In this document: positions 53,649 to 62,250 of the stretch, piece after piece
Layout of the letters: each line of letters opens with the position of its first letter
How positions within the stretch are numbered: position 1 is the stretch's first letter
Origin: Streptomyces sp. NBC_01478
GTDB taxonomy: Bacteria > Actinomycetota > Actinomycetes > Streptomycetales > Streptomycetaceae
Assembly (NCBI RefSeq): GCF_036227225.1
Contig: NZ_CP109444.1
Span: forward strand, 10,397,501-10,461,500
Direction of reading: 5' to 3'
Length of the DNA: 64,000 bases
Made by a program: the position numbers and the translations under genes
The notes under the pieces: model-generated
Told to the model about the DNA's origin: nothing
Databases searched by the model: none
Seen by the model: the letters and a program-made list of their open reading frames with translations, nothing else

Positions 53649-54611
53649 ATGACCCGGATCCACCCCCACGCACACCCCCACACCACCAGGCGCGCCCTGC
53701 TCGGCGGCGCCGCCCTGACCGCCCTCGCCGTGGCGACCGGCACCGGCACGGCGAGCGCCAACTCGTCCACTGCCCCCGCCAGTTGGCCGACGGTGTTCTC
53801 GCTTCCCAACGGCTTCCTCCCCGAGGGCATAGCCATCGGCAGCAGGCCGTACGCCTATATGGGCTCCCGTGCCAACGGCGCCATCCTCCGCACCGACCTG
53901 CGCACCGGTGAGGGGGAGATCCTGTCCGCGGGCGCCACCGGCCTGGTCTCGGTCGGGCTGAAGCTGGACCACGACGGCCTGCTGTACGTCGCCGGCAGCA
54001 CCGGGGTCGCCAGAGTCGTCGACTCCCGCACCGGTGACGTCCTGACGAGTTATCAACTCACGCCGTCCACCGGCCACTTCATCAACGACGTCACCCTGCT
54101 CGGCGACCGCGCCTGGTTCACCGACTCGCTCGACGCGGTGCTCTACGGCGTACCGCGCGGCCGTACGGGCGAGGTCACCGCCCTGCCGCTCACCGGAGAC
54201 TGGGTGCAGACCCCGGGCGTGAACAACGCGAACGGCATTGTCGGCACCCCGGACGGGCACGGCCTGATCGTGGTCAGCAGCAGCCCGGGCAAGCTCTACA
54301 ACGTGTCCCTGAAGACCGGCTACGCCACGGAGATCGCCCTGAGCGGTGCGTCGGACGTGGTCAACGGGGACGGTCTGTTCCGGATCGGCCGGACGCTGTA
54401 CGTCGTCCAGAACCGGCTGAACCGGATCAGCGTGTTCGACCTCGACGCCAAGGTCACCACCGCGACCCTGCGCCGTACGATCACCGATCCGGGCTTCGAC
54501 GTCCCGACGACCGCCGCCCGCTTCGGCAACCGGCTCTATCTCGTCAACGCCCGCTTCACCAGCCCGCAGGCACCCGACACGACGTTCACCGCCGTCGCCG
54601 TGTCGATCTAA
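53649..54611 (+). CDS. Secreted SMP-30/beta-propeller-like protein
   Basis: The product is 320 residues. A Tat-like signal (HTTRRALLGGAALTALA, cleavage near ASANS) precedes a six-bladed propeller of the SMP-30/NHL kind with blades such as FLPEGIAIG, GLKLDHDGLLYVAGSTG, FINDVTLLGDRAWFTDS and NNANGIVGTPDGHGLIVV. Asn and Asp residues in these loops could bind Ca, as in gluconolactonases, but catalysis is unproven. GGAGG sits ten bases before ATG 53649. It is followed by a terminator shared with the convergent DHA2 exporter. Confidence 0.82.
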   Translation: MTRIHPHAHPHTTRRALLGGAALTALAVATGTGTASANSSTAPASWPTVFSLPNGFLPEGIAIGSRPYAYMGSRANGAILRTDLRTGEGEILSAGATGLVSVGLKLDHDGLLYVAGSTGVARVVDSRTGDVLTSYQLTPSTGHFINDVTLLGDRAWFTDSLDAVLYGVPRGRTGEVTALPLTGDWVQTPGVNNANGIVGTPDGHGLIVVSSSPGKLYNVSLKTGYATEIALSGASDVVNGDGLFRIGRTLYVVQNRLNRISVFDLDAKVTTATLRRTITDPGFDVPTTAARFGNRLYLVNARFTSPQAPDTTFTAVAVSI

Positions 54612-54620
54612 GACGGCAGC

Positions 54621-54660
54621 GGGCGGGGCTCCGGCACGACGTGCCAAGTGAGCCCCGCCC
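54621..54660. terminator. Terminator between convergent genes
   Basis: GGGCGGGGCTC (54621-54631) pairs with GAGCCCCGCCC (54650-54660), and an inner GGCAC/GTGCC forms a second stem. It lies nine bases after the propeller gene stop and faces the end of the DHA2 gene. Confidence 0.85.
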
Positions 54661-54700
54661 GTGGGTAGTTCGCGCCTCAGCCGTTCAGCGGTTCGGTTTC

Positions 54701-56326
54701 TCAGCGGCTCGGCGTCTGGTCGACCGCCGCTACAGCGACCGCTGTTGGAGCCTTCCCGGCGGTGTCCGCACCGGCCACCGCAGTCGTCGTAGACACGGCT
54801 GCCTGTCGCGGGCGCAGCAGCAGGACGCACACCAGCGCGGCGAGGAGAGTCAGCGACCCGGCCACGACCAGGCACAGGCGCATGCCGTCCAGGAACGAGT
54901 CGCCCAGCGCACCCAGTGCGCGCCCGGTGTTCGCGCCGAGGTCCATGTGGGCGACGGCGCCCAGACCGTTCGCGTCGGCGGTGGCGACGATGTTCCGCTG
55001 GGTCGCGCCCGTCACCCCGGCGTCGGTCAGGTGGCCCGGCAGGGTGTCCAGCGCCTTGGTGGAGAGCAGGGCGCCCAGGACGGCCGGGCCGAGCGCGCCG
55101 CCGACCTGCCGGAACGCGTTGTTGCCCGCCGCCGCCATGCCCGCCTGCTGATACGGCACGGAGGCCACGGCGGTCGCGGTCATCGGCGTCAGGACGGTCC
55201 CGATGCCCAGGCCGAGCAGCGCCAGCCGCCAGGCGATGGACCCGAACGACGTGCCGGCCTCGACGCCGGTCAGTGAGAACAGCGCACCGGAGATGACCAG
55301 CAGGCCACCCGTGATCAGGACGCGCGGGGCGACCCGGTGCATCAGCCGCCCGACCGGCTGGCCGACCACGATCGCCGCCGCGGTGACCATGAACAGCCGC
55401 CAGGCCGCCTGGAGCGTGTCGAGCTGCTGCACCAGGCCGAAGTAGAGGCTGAGCAGGAAGAAGAAGCCGATCAGCGCCAGGAAGGTGATCATCGCGACCA
55501 GCGTGGTGGCGGTGAACGCCGGGCTGCGGAACAGCGTCAGATCCAGCATCGGACTGGCACTGCGCCGCTCGGCGAGCACGAACGCGACCCCGCCGACCAC
55601 CGCCGTGAACAGCGCCACCATGACCTTGGCGTCCGTGAAGGAACCGGCGCCGCCCTCGATCACGCCGTAGACCAGCGCGGTGATGGCGAGGGTCGCGGTG
55701 AGCTGGCCGGGCCAGTCCAGCTTCCGTCCGTGCGGGGCCCGCGAGTCGGGCAGCAGACGGGCGGCGACGACCAGCGCGATCAGCGGGACGGGCACGGAGA
55801 TCAGGTAGATCCAGCGCCAGGTGGTGTGGTCGAGGATGACGCCGGCGATCAGCGGGCCGAGGGCCAGCGCGGCCATCAGTGCGGTCGCCCACAGGCCGAT
55901 GAACCTGCCGCGCTCCCGGTGGTCGGGCACCGCGTGGCTGATCAGTGCCAGCGTGGTCGGGAGCAGGGTCGCCGCGCCGAGCCCGGCGAGTGCCTGGCCG
56001 ATCCACAGCACCTGCACCGACTGCGCGGACAGCGCCACGGCCGCGCCGGCGGCGGCGAACAGCAGGCCCGCCTGGAACACCTTCTTGCGTCCGTGCACAT
56101 CGCCGAAGACACCGGCGGTGAGGATGAACGCGGCCATGGGCAGGACGAACGCGTCCTGGACCCAGGACAGTTGGGCGGTCGACGCGTTCAGCGCCGACTG
56201 GATGGCGGGCAGGCTCACGGCGACCGTGGTCACCGGCAAGTAGGCGACGAAGACGCCGAGGCAGGCCATGACGAGGGTGGCCGCCCGCCGGTCGGGCCGA
56301 CCGCTCGCCGGGGTCGTGACGTTCAC
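54701..56326 (-). CDS. DHA2-family (14-TMS) MFS drug exporter
   Basis: The product is a 541-residue multidrug-type proton antiporter. The family motif A is GVFGDVHGRKKVFQAG, and motif C-like GLGAATLLPTTLALISHAVPDHRERGR follows (in two parts). About 14 helices can be traced, ending in LLAALVCVLLL before a hydrophilic tail. AAGGAGAGTTCCCC before GTG 56326 decides the start. It is divergent from the double-Lrp regulator, which probably controls it. The substrate is unknown. Confidence 0.92.
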   Translation of the reverse strand: MNVTTPASGRPDRRAATLVMACLGVFVAYLPVTTVAVSLPAIQSALNASTAQLSWVQDAFVLPMAAFILTAGVFGDVHGRKKVFQAGLLFAAAGAAVALSAQSVQVLWIGQALAGLGAATLLPTTLALISHAVPDHRERGRFIGLWATALMAALALGPLIAGVILDHTTWRWIYLISVPVPLIALVVAARLLPDSRAPHGRKLDWPGQLTATLAITALVYGVIEGGAGSFTDAKVMVALFTAVVGGVAFVLAERRSASPMLDLTLFRSPAFTATTLVAMITFLALIGFFFLLSLYFGLVQQLDTLQAAWRLFMVTAAAIVVGQPVGRLMHRVAPRVLITGGLLVISGALFSLTGVEAGTSFGSIAWRLALLGLGIGTVLTPMTATAVASVPYQQAGMAAAGNNAFRQVGGALGPAVLGALLSTKALDTLPGHLTDAGVTGATQRNIVATADANGLGAVAHMDLGANTGRALGALGDSFLDGMRLCLVVAGSLTLLAALVCVLLLRPRQAAVSTTTAVAGADTAGKAPTAVAVAAVDQTPSR

Positions 56327-56467
56327 GGGGAACTCTCCTTGTTCAGCGCGATGCCCTCGAACAGGCATGCGCCTCAGGATCAGCCCCAGCATGGACAATC
56401 ACCAACGCACGACCGAGAAGCGATCAGAAACCTCCATCCAGTTCCTGGCTGATGTCAGACTTCCCTC

Positions 56468-57463
56468 ATGACAGACGAAGTCGACGGGAAAATCCTCCGC
56501 GCACTGCAGTGCGCGCCGCGCGCCTCGTTCCGGCTGATCGGCGAGGTGGCCGGGGTCTCGGAGCAGACCGCCGCCCGTCGTTTCCACGCCCTGCGCCGCT
56601 CCGGGGTGATGCGGGTGGTCGGCCTGGTCGACCCCGCCGTTCACGGTGACGCGCGCTGGATCGCCCGGATCCGCTGCCGCCCCGACCGGGTCGGCCTGCT
56701 CGCCGACGCGCTCGCCCGCCGGCCCGACATCGCCTACGCGGGCCTCGCGTCCGGCGGTTCGGAGATCATCTGTGTCATCAGCGCGCCGGTCCAGGTGCCG
56801 CGCGACGACGTCCTGCTGCGCCAACTGCCCAGGTCCGCCTCGGTGCTGGACGTGAGCATCGACCTGCTCATCCATCCCTTCGGCACGTCCGGCAGAAGCG
56901 ACTGGACGGGCCACGGTGGCCGGCTCACGCCCGAGCAGATCCAACTCCTCGTCGGCGAGCGGCCGTTGACCCCTACCGGACCACCCGTACGCCTCACCGA
57001 GGAGGACACCCCCCTCCTCGACGCGCTAGCGGAGGACGGCCGCGCCACCCACACCCAGCTCGCCGACGTCACCGGCTGGTCCACGGCCCGCGTCGCCCGC
57101 CGCCTGGACGCCCTGGAGAGTTCGGGCGCTCTCCTCTACGACGTCGAACTGCTCGCCGCACGCCTGGGGTTCGCGCTCAACGCCACCCTGTGGCTGCGCG
57201 TCGCCCCCGCCCGCCTCGAACGCGTCGGCGAGGAAATCGCGGGCCACGACGAGGTCGCCTTCGCCGCCGCCATCAGCGGCGACTCCAACATCATGGTGGT
57301 CGCGGTCTGCCGCGACAACGAGGACCTGTACCACTACCTGACCACGAAGGTCGCCGCCGTCCCGGGGATCGACGGCTACGGCGTGAGCATCCGCGTCCAC
57401 ACCTTGAAGCAGGCCACCTCACTCATCTCCCGCGGACGCCTGGTGCCCCTGGCGTTCGCCTAG
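56468..57463 (+). CDS. Lrp/AsnC-family regulator with duplicated HTH
   Basis: The product is 331 residues, twice the usual Lrp length. Two AsnC-type HTH units are present: residues 1-50 (VDGKILRALQCAPRASFRLI, VSEQTAARRFHALR) and about 178-225 (LLDALAEDGRATHTQLADVT, WSTARVARRLDALES). Each is followed by a RAM-like ligand domain; the second contains GDSNIMVVAVC. Such fused double Lrp proteins occur in actinobacteria. ATG 56468 has no ribosome site and may be leaderless. The 141-base divergent gap with the DHA2 exporter gene suggests control of that exporter by a small-molecule effector. Confidence 0.9.
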   Translation: MTDEVDGKILRALQCAPRASFRLIGEVAGVSEQTAARRFHALRRSGVMRVVGLVDPAVHGDARWIARIRCRPDRVGLLADALARRPDIAYAGLASGGSEIICVISAPVQVPRDDVLLRQLPRSASVLDVSIDLLIHPFGTSGRSDWTGHGGRLTPEQIQLLVGERPLTPTGPPVRLTEEDTPLLDALAEDGRATHTQLADVTGWSTARVARRLDALESSGALLYDVELLAARLGFALNATLWLRVAPARLERVGEEIAGHDEVAFAAAISGDSNIMVVAVCRDNEDLYHYLTTKVAAVPGIDGYGVSIRVHTLKQATSLISRGRLVPLAFA

Positions 57464-57565
57464 CGCGGCCGGGGCGCACCGAGCCGGACCACCCGCGGCG
57501 GCGGATGATCCGGCTGGTGTGAACTGTCGTACGGTGCTTGCCACTTCGCCGCTACGGCGACGGGG

Positions 57566-58906
57566 TCAGCGCTTCGTGTAGATGAAGCCGACCTTGTCCA
57601 CCTCGTCGCCGGAGCGTCCGTGGAAGCCGGCGATCTGCCAGCCGGACGGGGCGGTGCGGGTCACACAGTCCGAGGTGGTGGTGCCACCGGCCAGGGTGTT
57701 GCCCAGGTTGGTGGTGAACTTGGCGTAGAAGATCCGCGTGGTGTCGCTGTACTTGCCCTCGCACAGGTACGCAGACGTCACGTACTCACTGCTGCCCAGC
57801 GTCAGCGAGGACGCGGTGCCGCCCGTGCCGCCGTGGGTGAGCGTGGTCCCGTTCGCGAGGGTGACGCCGACCTGGTCGACGCGGGAGCCGGCGCGCAGCG
57901 AGATCTTGGTGGCGCGGGCGGCGGCCGGGACGCTGGGGATGTCCTGGTAGTAGTCGCCGTGCGGGCCGCCGAACTGGTCGCTGAGCTGGAAGTCCGCGCT
58001 CTGCGACCAGGTGAAGCCGACCGTGATCGGGTCGTGGTCGGAGAGCATCAGCCCGTCCGAGGTCAGGAACTTGGCGTGCTCGTTGTTGTACGAGGTCGCG
58101 TTGAGCGTCACCAGCTTGCTGCTGCGGTAGAGGACCTTGTCCACGACCTCGCAGGTGTTGGGCACGGTGGCCCCGGTCTGGTCGCACAACAGCGTGTCGC
58201 TGCCCTTGGCCGGCGCGACGCCGCCGCGGATCACCTTGACCCAGGCGTCGGTGAGACCGTTGGCCGCGCCGAACTCCGCGATCGTGTCGGCGGTGCGGGT
58301 GTAGCGGGTGTTCGTGTCACCCATCACCACGACGGCGTTGCCCGCCGAGTGGGTGCCGATGAACGAGGTGAGCTGGTTGAGGTTGTCCGCGCGGGAGGCC
58401 TCGTCGCCGTCGTTCGTGCCCGCGTTGGTGTGCAGGTTGTAGAAGTCGACGTACACGCCCTCGGAGAGGCGCTCACGCATGAACGTGAAGCCCTTGGGGG
58501 TCAGGCAGTCGCCCGAGTCGACCTGGCAGGAGTTCCAGCCGACCCGCTCGAAGTCGTCGCCGTCCCAGGCGTAGTTGGAGACGGTGTTGAGCCCGCTGCC
58601 GATGCCCGCGCCGCCGCTGGTCGCCGTGCGGTAGGGGTGGGTGTCGGTGGAGTACAGGTAGGCGTGGTAGTTGAAGTCCTCCTGCACGTTCACGATGTCG
58701 TACGGGGCGATGCGCGTGCCGATCTCGGTGGTGCTCGTGTCGCGCGGCGTCGAGGCACTGGACAACCACTCCGGCAACCCGGCGACGTTGTACGTGAGCA
58801 CGCTGAAGCTGCCCGACGTTGCGGCGGCGGCCGGTGTCGCGGCGGCCACCGTGATCCCGCCGAGGGCCGCGGCTGCGGCCACCAGACAGGCGAGAAGTCT
58901 GCGCAT
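57566..58906 (-). CDS. Secreted EEP-type phosphodiesterase (sphingomyelinase-like) with lectin-like tail
   Basis: The product is 446 residues. A Sec signal (MRRLLACLVAAAAALGG, cleavage near AAAAT) is followed by an endonuclease/exonuclease/phosphatase domain (about 30-305) with LTYNVAGLP, IVNVQEDFN, NLHTNAGT, MGDTNTRYTR and a final SDHDPITVGF, the metal and catalytic residues of bacterial neutral sphingomyelinases and DNase I-like enzymes. The C-terminal 130 residues (FGGPHGDYYQD, RAGSRVDQVGVTLANG) look like a jacalin-type lectin or surface-binding domain. GGAGG before ATG 58906 sets the start. The substrate (sphingolipid, phosphoinositide or nucleic acid) is open. Confidence 0.87.
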   Translation of the reverse strand: MRRLLACLVAAAAALGGITVAAATPAAAATSGSFSVLTYNVAGLPEWLSSASTPRDTSTTEIGTRIAPYDIVNVQEDFNYHAYLYSTDTHPYRTATSGGAGIGSGLNTVSNYAWDGDDFERVGWNSCQVDSGDCLTPKGFTFMRERLSEGVYVDFYNLHTNAGTNDGDEASRADNLNQLTSFIGTHSAGNAVVVMGDTNTRYTRTADTIAEFGAANGLTDAWVKVIRGGVAPAKGSDTLLCDQTGATVPNTCEVVDKVLYRSSKLVTLNATSYNNEHAKFLTSDGLMLSDHDPITVGFTWSQSADFQLSDQFGGPHGDYYQDIPSVPAAARATKISLRAGSRVDQVGVTLANGTTLTHGGTGGTASSLTLGSSEYVTSAYLCEGKYSDTTRIFYAKFTTNLGNTLAGGTTTSDCVTRTAPSGWQIAGFHGRSGDEVDKVGFIYTKR

Positions 58907-58978
58907 GGGGAAGTGCCTCCTGCGGAGTGACAGAGGGGGAGGGTGAGGTGGTGCGGCGGTCACGGCAAAATGTAGCGA

Positions 58979-58988
58979 CAAGCGCTTG
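58979..58988. promoter_or_regulatory. LacI-like palindrome upstream of EEP phosphodiesterase gene
   Basis: CAAGCGCTTG is a perfect ten-base palindrome with a central CG, extended imperfectly to GACAAGCGCTTGCTG. It lies 73 bases upstream of the ATG and has the form of LacI-family operators. No LacI gene is in the window. Confidence 0.4.
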
Positions 58989-59099
58989 CTGTGACTCCCC
59001 CTCAGCCGCACTGAATCTGGAATTCCGGGTGACCGGCGGATGGCCAAGTCCCGTTGCGTGCCCGTTTGTTGTCAGTGCGGGGGGATACGGTCCGGGACC

Positions 59100-59484
59100 A
59101 TGGGCCACGACATTCACCTCACCCGGCGCGTGGACCGGTGGGACGAGGACGGACCGGAGATCACGGCCGACGAGTGGGAAGCGGTTGTGGCGTCCGGCGC
59201 CGAACCGTCCATGATCCCGGCCCCGTTGGGCTGGACCGGTCCCGTGCGGCGGTCCGCGCTGCTGAACACGCGTCCCGACGAGACGCGGTTCGGGACCGCG
59301 TTGTACTGGGACGGGGGGCGAGATCAGGGTGAAGAATCCGAGCGATCCGCTGATCGCCAAGATGCGGCGGACCGGACGGGCGCTCGGGCTCGGGCTCGGG
59401 CTCGGGGCGAGGGCCCAGGGGGACGACGGCGAATGCTACGGGCCAGACGGGAGACCGATTCCCTCCGCCCGCCGACGACGGTGA
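59100..59484 (+). pseudogene. Small conserved-type protein gene broken by a +1 frameshift in a G6 tract
   Basis: ATG 59100 opens MGHDIHLTRRVDRWDEDGPE, continuing to TALYWDGG. At 59313-59318 six G residues occur. Reading on in frame gives Arg-rich nonsense, but skipping one G gives EIRVKNPSDPLIAKMRRT, GDDGECYGPDGRPIPSARRR and a stop at 59482-59484, which reads like a real protein C-terminus. One extra G has therefore broken a gene of about 128 codons, unless it is a sequencing error. Downstream, a CTCGGG hexamer repeated four times (59383-59406) adds LGLGLG to the helix, a second slippage mark. The function is not known. Confidence 0.72.
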
Positions 59485-59507
59485 CCGCCGTGGTTGCCGG
59501 CGATGCC

Positions 59508-60602
59508 CTACGGCCGCGCCAAATGCCGCATGGTCAGGGCCAGTTGGAGCCGTAGTCGCCCCTGCGGAGTCCGCACCGGCCAGCCCAGCAGTGACTCCGC
59601 GTGGGTCAACCGGTCCTGGAGCGTGGAATGGTGGACGTTGATCTCGGTGGCCGCCGCGCGCAGGCTCGTGGTGGTGGCGACGGCGTTCAGCGTGGCCAGC
59701 AGCCAGGGGGCGTTCGCCGCCGCGGTTTCCACGTCGTGGACGTCGGGGGGTGGTTCGGCGCCCGGTGCGACGAGTTCGGCGAGGAGGGCGATGCCGCCGA
59801 GTTCGTCGGCGTGCACGACGCGCCGGCCGGGGTCCTGTGCGCTGCCGTCGGAGGTGAAACGGAGGGCGGTGCGGGCGGCGGCCCAGGAGCGGGGCAGCTC
59901 CAGTACCGGGACGGCGGGCCCGATGCCCAGTCGTCCGGCGGGCAACTCGACCTCGGTGTGCGGTGGTTGGGCGCCGGTACGGTCCGGGGCCGCCTGCGGA
60001 TCACCGTCCGGGTGCGGGGCGAGGGGGACGGGCCGTGCGGCGGTGTCCCGGGACGCGGCGACGACCCGGGGCGGTCCGTCGAGCGGGGCGACGACCCTGG
60101 CCCGGGTCGTGGGGTCGGCCGGGTCGAGGCCGAGACGGCGGGCCGCGTGCAGCCGGGCCGCCTCGGGTGCCGTCGCGTCGAGAAGGGTCTCGATCGACTC
60201 GGGGTCGTCGAGGGGAACACGGCCCCGGGTGCGATCGAGCACGATCCGTACGGCACCGGCCGCGCGCTCCAGGATCACCGCGTCGACGACACTGGGCGCC
60301 GCCTGCGCCGTACGCTCCAGCCAGAGCGCGGACACCCCGCCCGGCGTCAGCGCGGCCGACGGCCAGGCGGGATCCGGCGCCGACGCGCTGTCCCTGCGCG
60401 TACCGTCCGCCTCCACCCGCACCCGGACCCGCCGCTCGGCGTCGACCAGCCGCGCGGCACACCCGGCCAGCACCGCCGCCCCACGCACCAACGCCTCAAG
60501 CCCTGCCCGCGACTCGGCAAGCCGATCGAAGTACCCGATGACCCGCACGGCGGCACCGGCGTCCGGATCCAGCGCGGTCAGGCGCCCGGCCAGCTCTTTC
60601 AT
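59508..60602 (-). CDS. PucR/CdaR-type transcriptional regulator
   Basis: The product is about 364 residues. The C-terminal HTH_30 domain of PucR proteins is clear (WLLATLNAVATTTSLRAAAT, INVHHSTLQDRLTHAESLLG). The N-terminal and middle parts (VRVIGYFDRLAESRAGLEAL; GALALR-like ARTALRFTS) are variable sensor regions. ATG 60602 starts at MKELAGRLTALDP; ATG 60620 is an alternative and neither has a ribosome site. It converges with the frameshifted small gene. The target is unknown; the adjacent HSL-type hydrolase gene is one candidate. Confidence 0.83.
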   Translation of the reverse strand: MKELAGRLTALDPDAGAAVRVIGYFDRLAESRAGLEALVRGAAVLAGCAARLVDAERRVRVRVEADGTRRDSASAPDPAWPSAALTPGGVSALWLERTAQAAPSVVDAVILERAAGAVRIVLDRTRGRVPLDDPESIETLLDATAPEAARLHAARRLGLDPADPTTRARVVAPLDGPPRVVAASRDTAARPVPLAPHPDGDPQAAPDRTGAQPPHTEVELPAGRLGIGPAVPVLELPRSWAAARTALRFTSDGSAQDPGRRVVHADELGGIALLAELVAPGAEPPPDVHDVETAAANAPWLLATLNAVATTTSLRAAATEINVHHSTLQDRLTHAESLLGWPVRTPQGRLRLQLALTMRHLARP

Positions 60603-61014
60603 ATGCCCATGGTGCGGCATGGAACGGATGGAGAGGAGGGATGGGGGCGGGGGAGTGTACGGGGGCTGTCTTCGGAGCGGCGCAGGAGCCTTCCTGGCGT
60701 GCAGGGCGTGCAGGTGTCCCACTCGTGCACGGCGCGCTCGTGTCGCCGCGGTTCTGCGGTGACGCCATCGGCATCCGAGGAACCGGCGGGAGGGGGAGCG
60801 AGGGCAATGGGACGCGGGCACCGTGCGCGGGCTGGCTTCGGTGTCGGCCGCCCCCGACTTCCAGCCGCCCCGGGATCGGCTTCAGCGCGTCCCCGAGTCG
60901 CCGCCCCTTCAGTCACCTCCGCCGAACGCCCCGAGCCACCCCTTCCCGCTGCCTCCGAGGCGACTCACCAGAGCCACCACGGCACACCGGCATCACCGCA
61001 GCCGCCCGCTCCGC
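60603..61014. other. Intergenic region with no supportable gene
   Basis: About 410 bases between the starts and ends of two leftward genes. Several long open frames cross it, but none has a ribosome site or protein-like composition. No hairpin stronger than background, RNA gene or repeat was seen. Confidence 0.5.
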
Positions 61015-62001
61015 TCAAGCCGTCGCGAACAACCGCCGCAGCCAGCTCACATGGGCCGCCCGGGCCGCCTGGGACACGGCCGCCTGGGGGGCGAAGCCGT
61101 CGAAGCCGTGGAAGCCGCCGGGCCAGACGTGGAGTTCGGCGATGCCGCCCGACTGCCAGAGGCGGGACGCGTAGGTGACGACCTCGTCGCGGAAGGTCTC
61201 CGCCGAGCCGACGTCGAGGAAGGCGGGAGGCAGGCCGGTGAGGTCCTCGGCGCGGGCCGGTGCGGCGTACGGCGACACGTCGGGGCCGCCGCGTCGGTCA
61301 CCGAGGAGGGCGGTCCAGCCGGTCTCGTTCGCCGTGCGGTCCCAGACGCCGACGCCGACCATCTGGTGCGCGGACGGAGTGTCGTTGCGGTCGTCGAGCA
61401 TCGGGCACAGCAGCAACTGCCCGATCGGACGCGGTCCGCCCCGGTCCCGGGTGAGCAGGGCCAGCGCCGCCGACAGCCCGCCGCCGGCGCTCGCGCCCAT
61501 GACGACGATCCGCTCCGGATCACCCCCGATCTCCTTCGCGTGCTCCGCCGTCCACAGCAGACCGGCGTACACGTCCTCGATCGGCGCGGGATGCGGATGC
61601 TCGGGCGCCAGCCGGTACTCCACCGACACGACCACCGCGTCCAGTTCCCGCGCGTACTCCAGCGCCCCGGTCACCCCGACCCGCCTGTCGCCGAGCACCA
61701 TCCCGCCGCCGTGCACGTGATAGATGACGGGCAGCGCGCCCGCCGTCGCCGGTGCGGTCGGACGGCAGATCAGCAGCGAGATGTCGGGCTCCCCGACCGG
61801 TCCCGCCACCTCCCTGTCCTCGACGGCGAAGGCCCCGTCCAGGGTCAGATCCATCTCGGCCAACTGCGTGATCCCCGGACCCCGGCGGATCTCCTCGATG
61901 TCCTCCAGAGACATCCCCGGTGAGATGAACTCCTTGATCAACTCCAGCGCCCCGGCGAGTTCCGGGTCGAACGGGGGCGGGGGCGGGACGGACGACGTCA
62001 T
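61015..62001 (-). CDS. HSL-family alpha/beta hydrolase (esterase)
   Basis: The product is a 328-residue cytoplasmic esterase of the hormone-sensitive-lipase family. The oxyanion motif is HGGGM (97-101), the nucleophile elbow is GASAGGG (Ser171), the acid lies in the SAETFRDE segment (266-273) and His298 is in GGFHGFD. It likely hydrolyses short acyl esters. GGAGAAGCGC precedes ATG 62001. It is divergent from terC across 249 bases. Confidence 0.9.
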   Translation of the reverse strand: MTSSVPPPPPFDPELAGALELIKEFISPGMSLEDIEEIRRGPGITQLAEMDLTLDGAFAVEDREVAGPVGEPDISLLICRPTAPATAGALPVIYHVHGGGMVLGDRRVGVTGALEYARELDAVVVSVEYRLAPEHPHPAPIEDVYAGLLWTAEHAKEIGGDPERIVVMGASAGGGLSAALALLTRDRGGPRPIGQLLLCPMLDDRNDTPSAHQMVGVGVWDRTANETGWTALLGDRRGGPDVSPYAAPARAEDLTGLPPAFLDVGSAETFRDEVVTYASRLWQSGGIAELHVWPGGFHGFDGFAPQAAVSQAARAAHVSWLRRLFATA

Positions 62002-62071
62002 GCGCTTCTCCTGACACTGGGCGCTGCGGCTCGTACGGCCATCCTCCGCGCGTGGGCCCCGGATCCGCCCA

Positions 62072-62106
62072 CCGCCGTCCGGCGGAACCTCTCCGCCGGA
62101 CGGCGG
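62072..62106. promoter_or_regulatory. 15-bp hairpin in the terC upstream region
   Basis: CCGCCGTCCGGCGGA pairs perfectly with 62092-62106 around ACCTC. It lies between two divergent genes, where a normal end-of-gene terminator is not expected, 144 bases before the terC start. It could be part of a leader RNA or a protein-binding site. The yybP-ykoY (Mn) riboswitch core was not recognised. Confidence 0.5.
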
Positions 62107-62250
62107 GTGCCTTGCCAGGACGTGATCTGTTGTTCACCTGCGGGACGTGGAAGTGATCCCTCGCGCCGACAACGATGTCCAAACCCTCATGGATCACCCC
62201 ATCCATGCCACTAACCACCTCCCCCCACTCCCGCACCAGGAGCACCACCC

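Noticed and set aside
53490-56006. 838-codon open frame opposite and overlapping the propeller and DHA2 genes
   Set aside because: It spans a strong terminator and two supported genes and has no recognisable domain.
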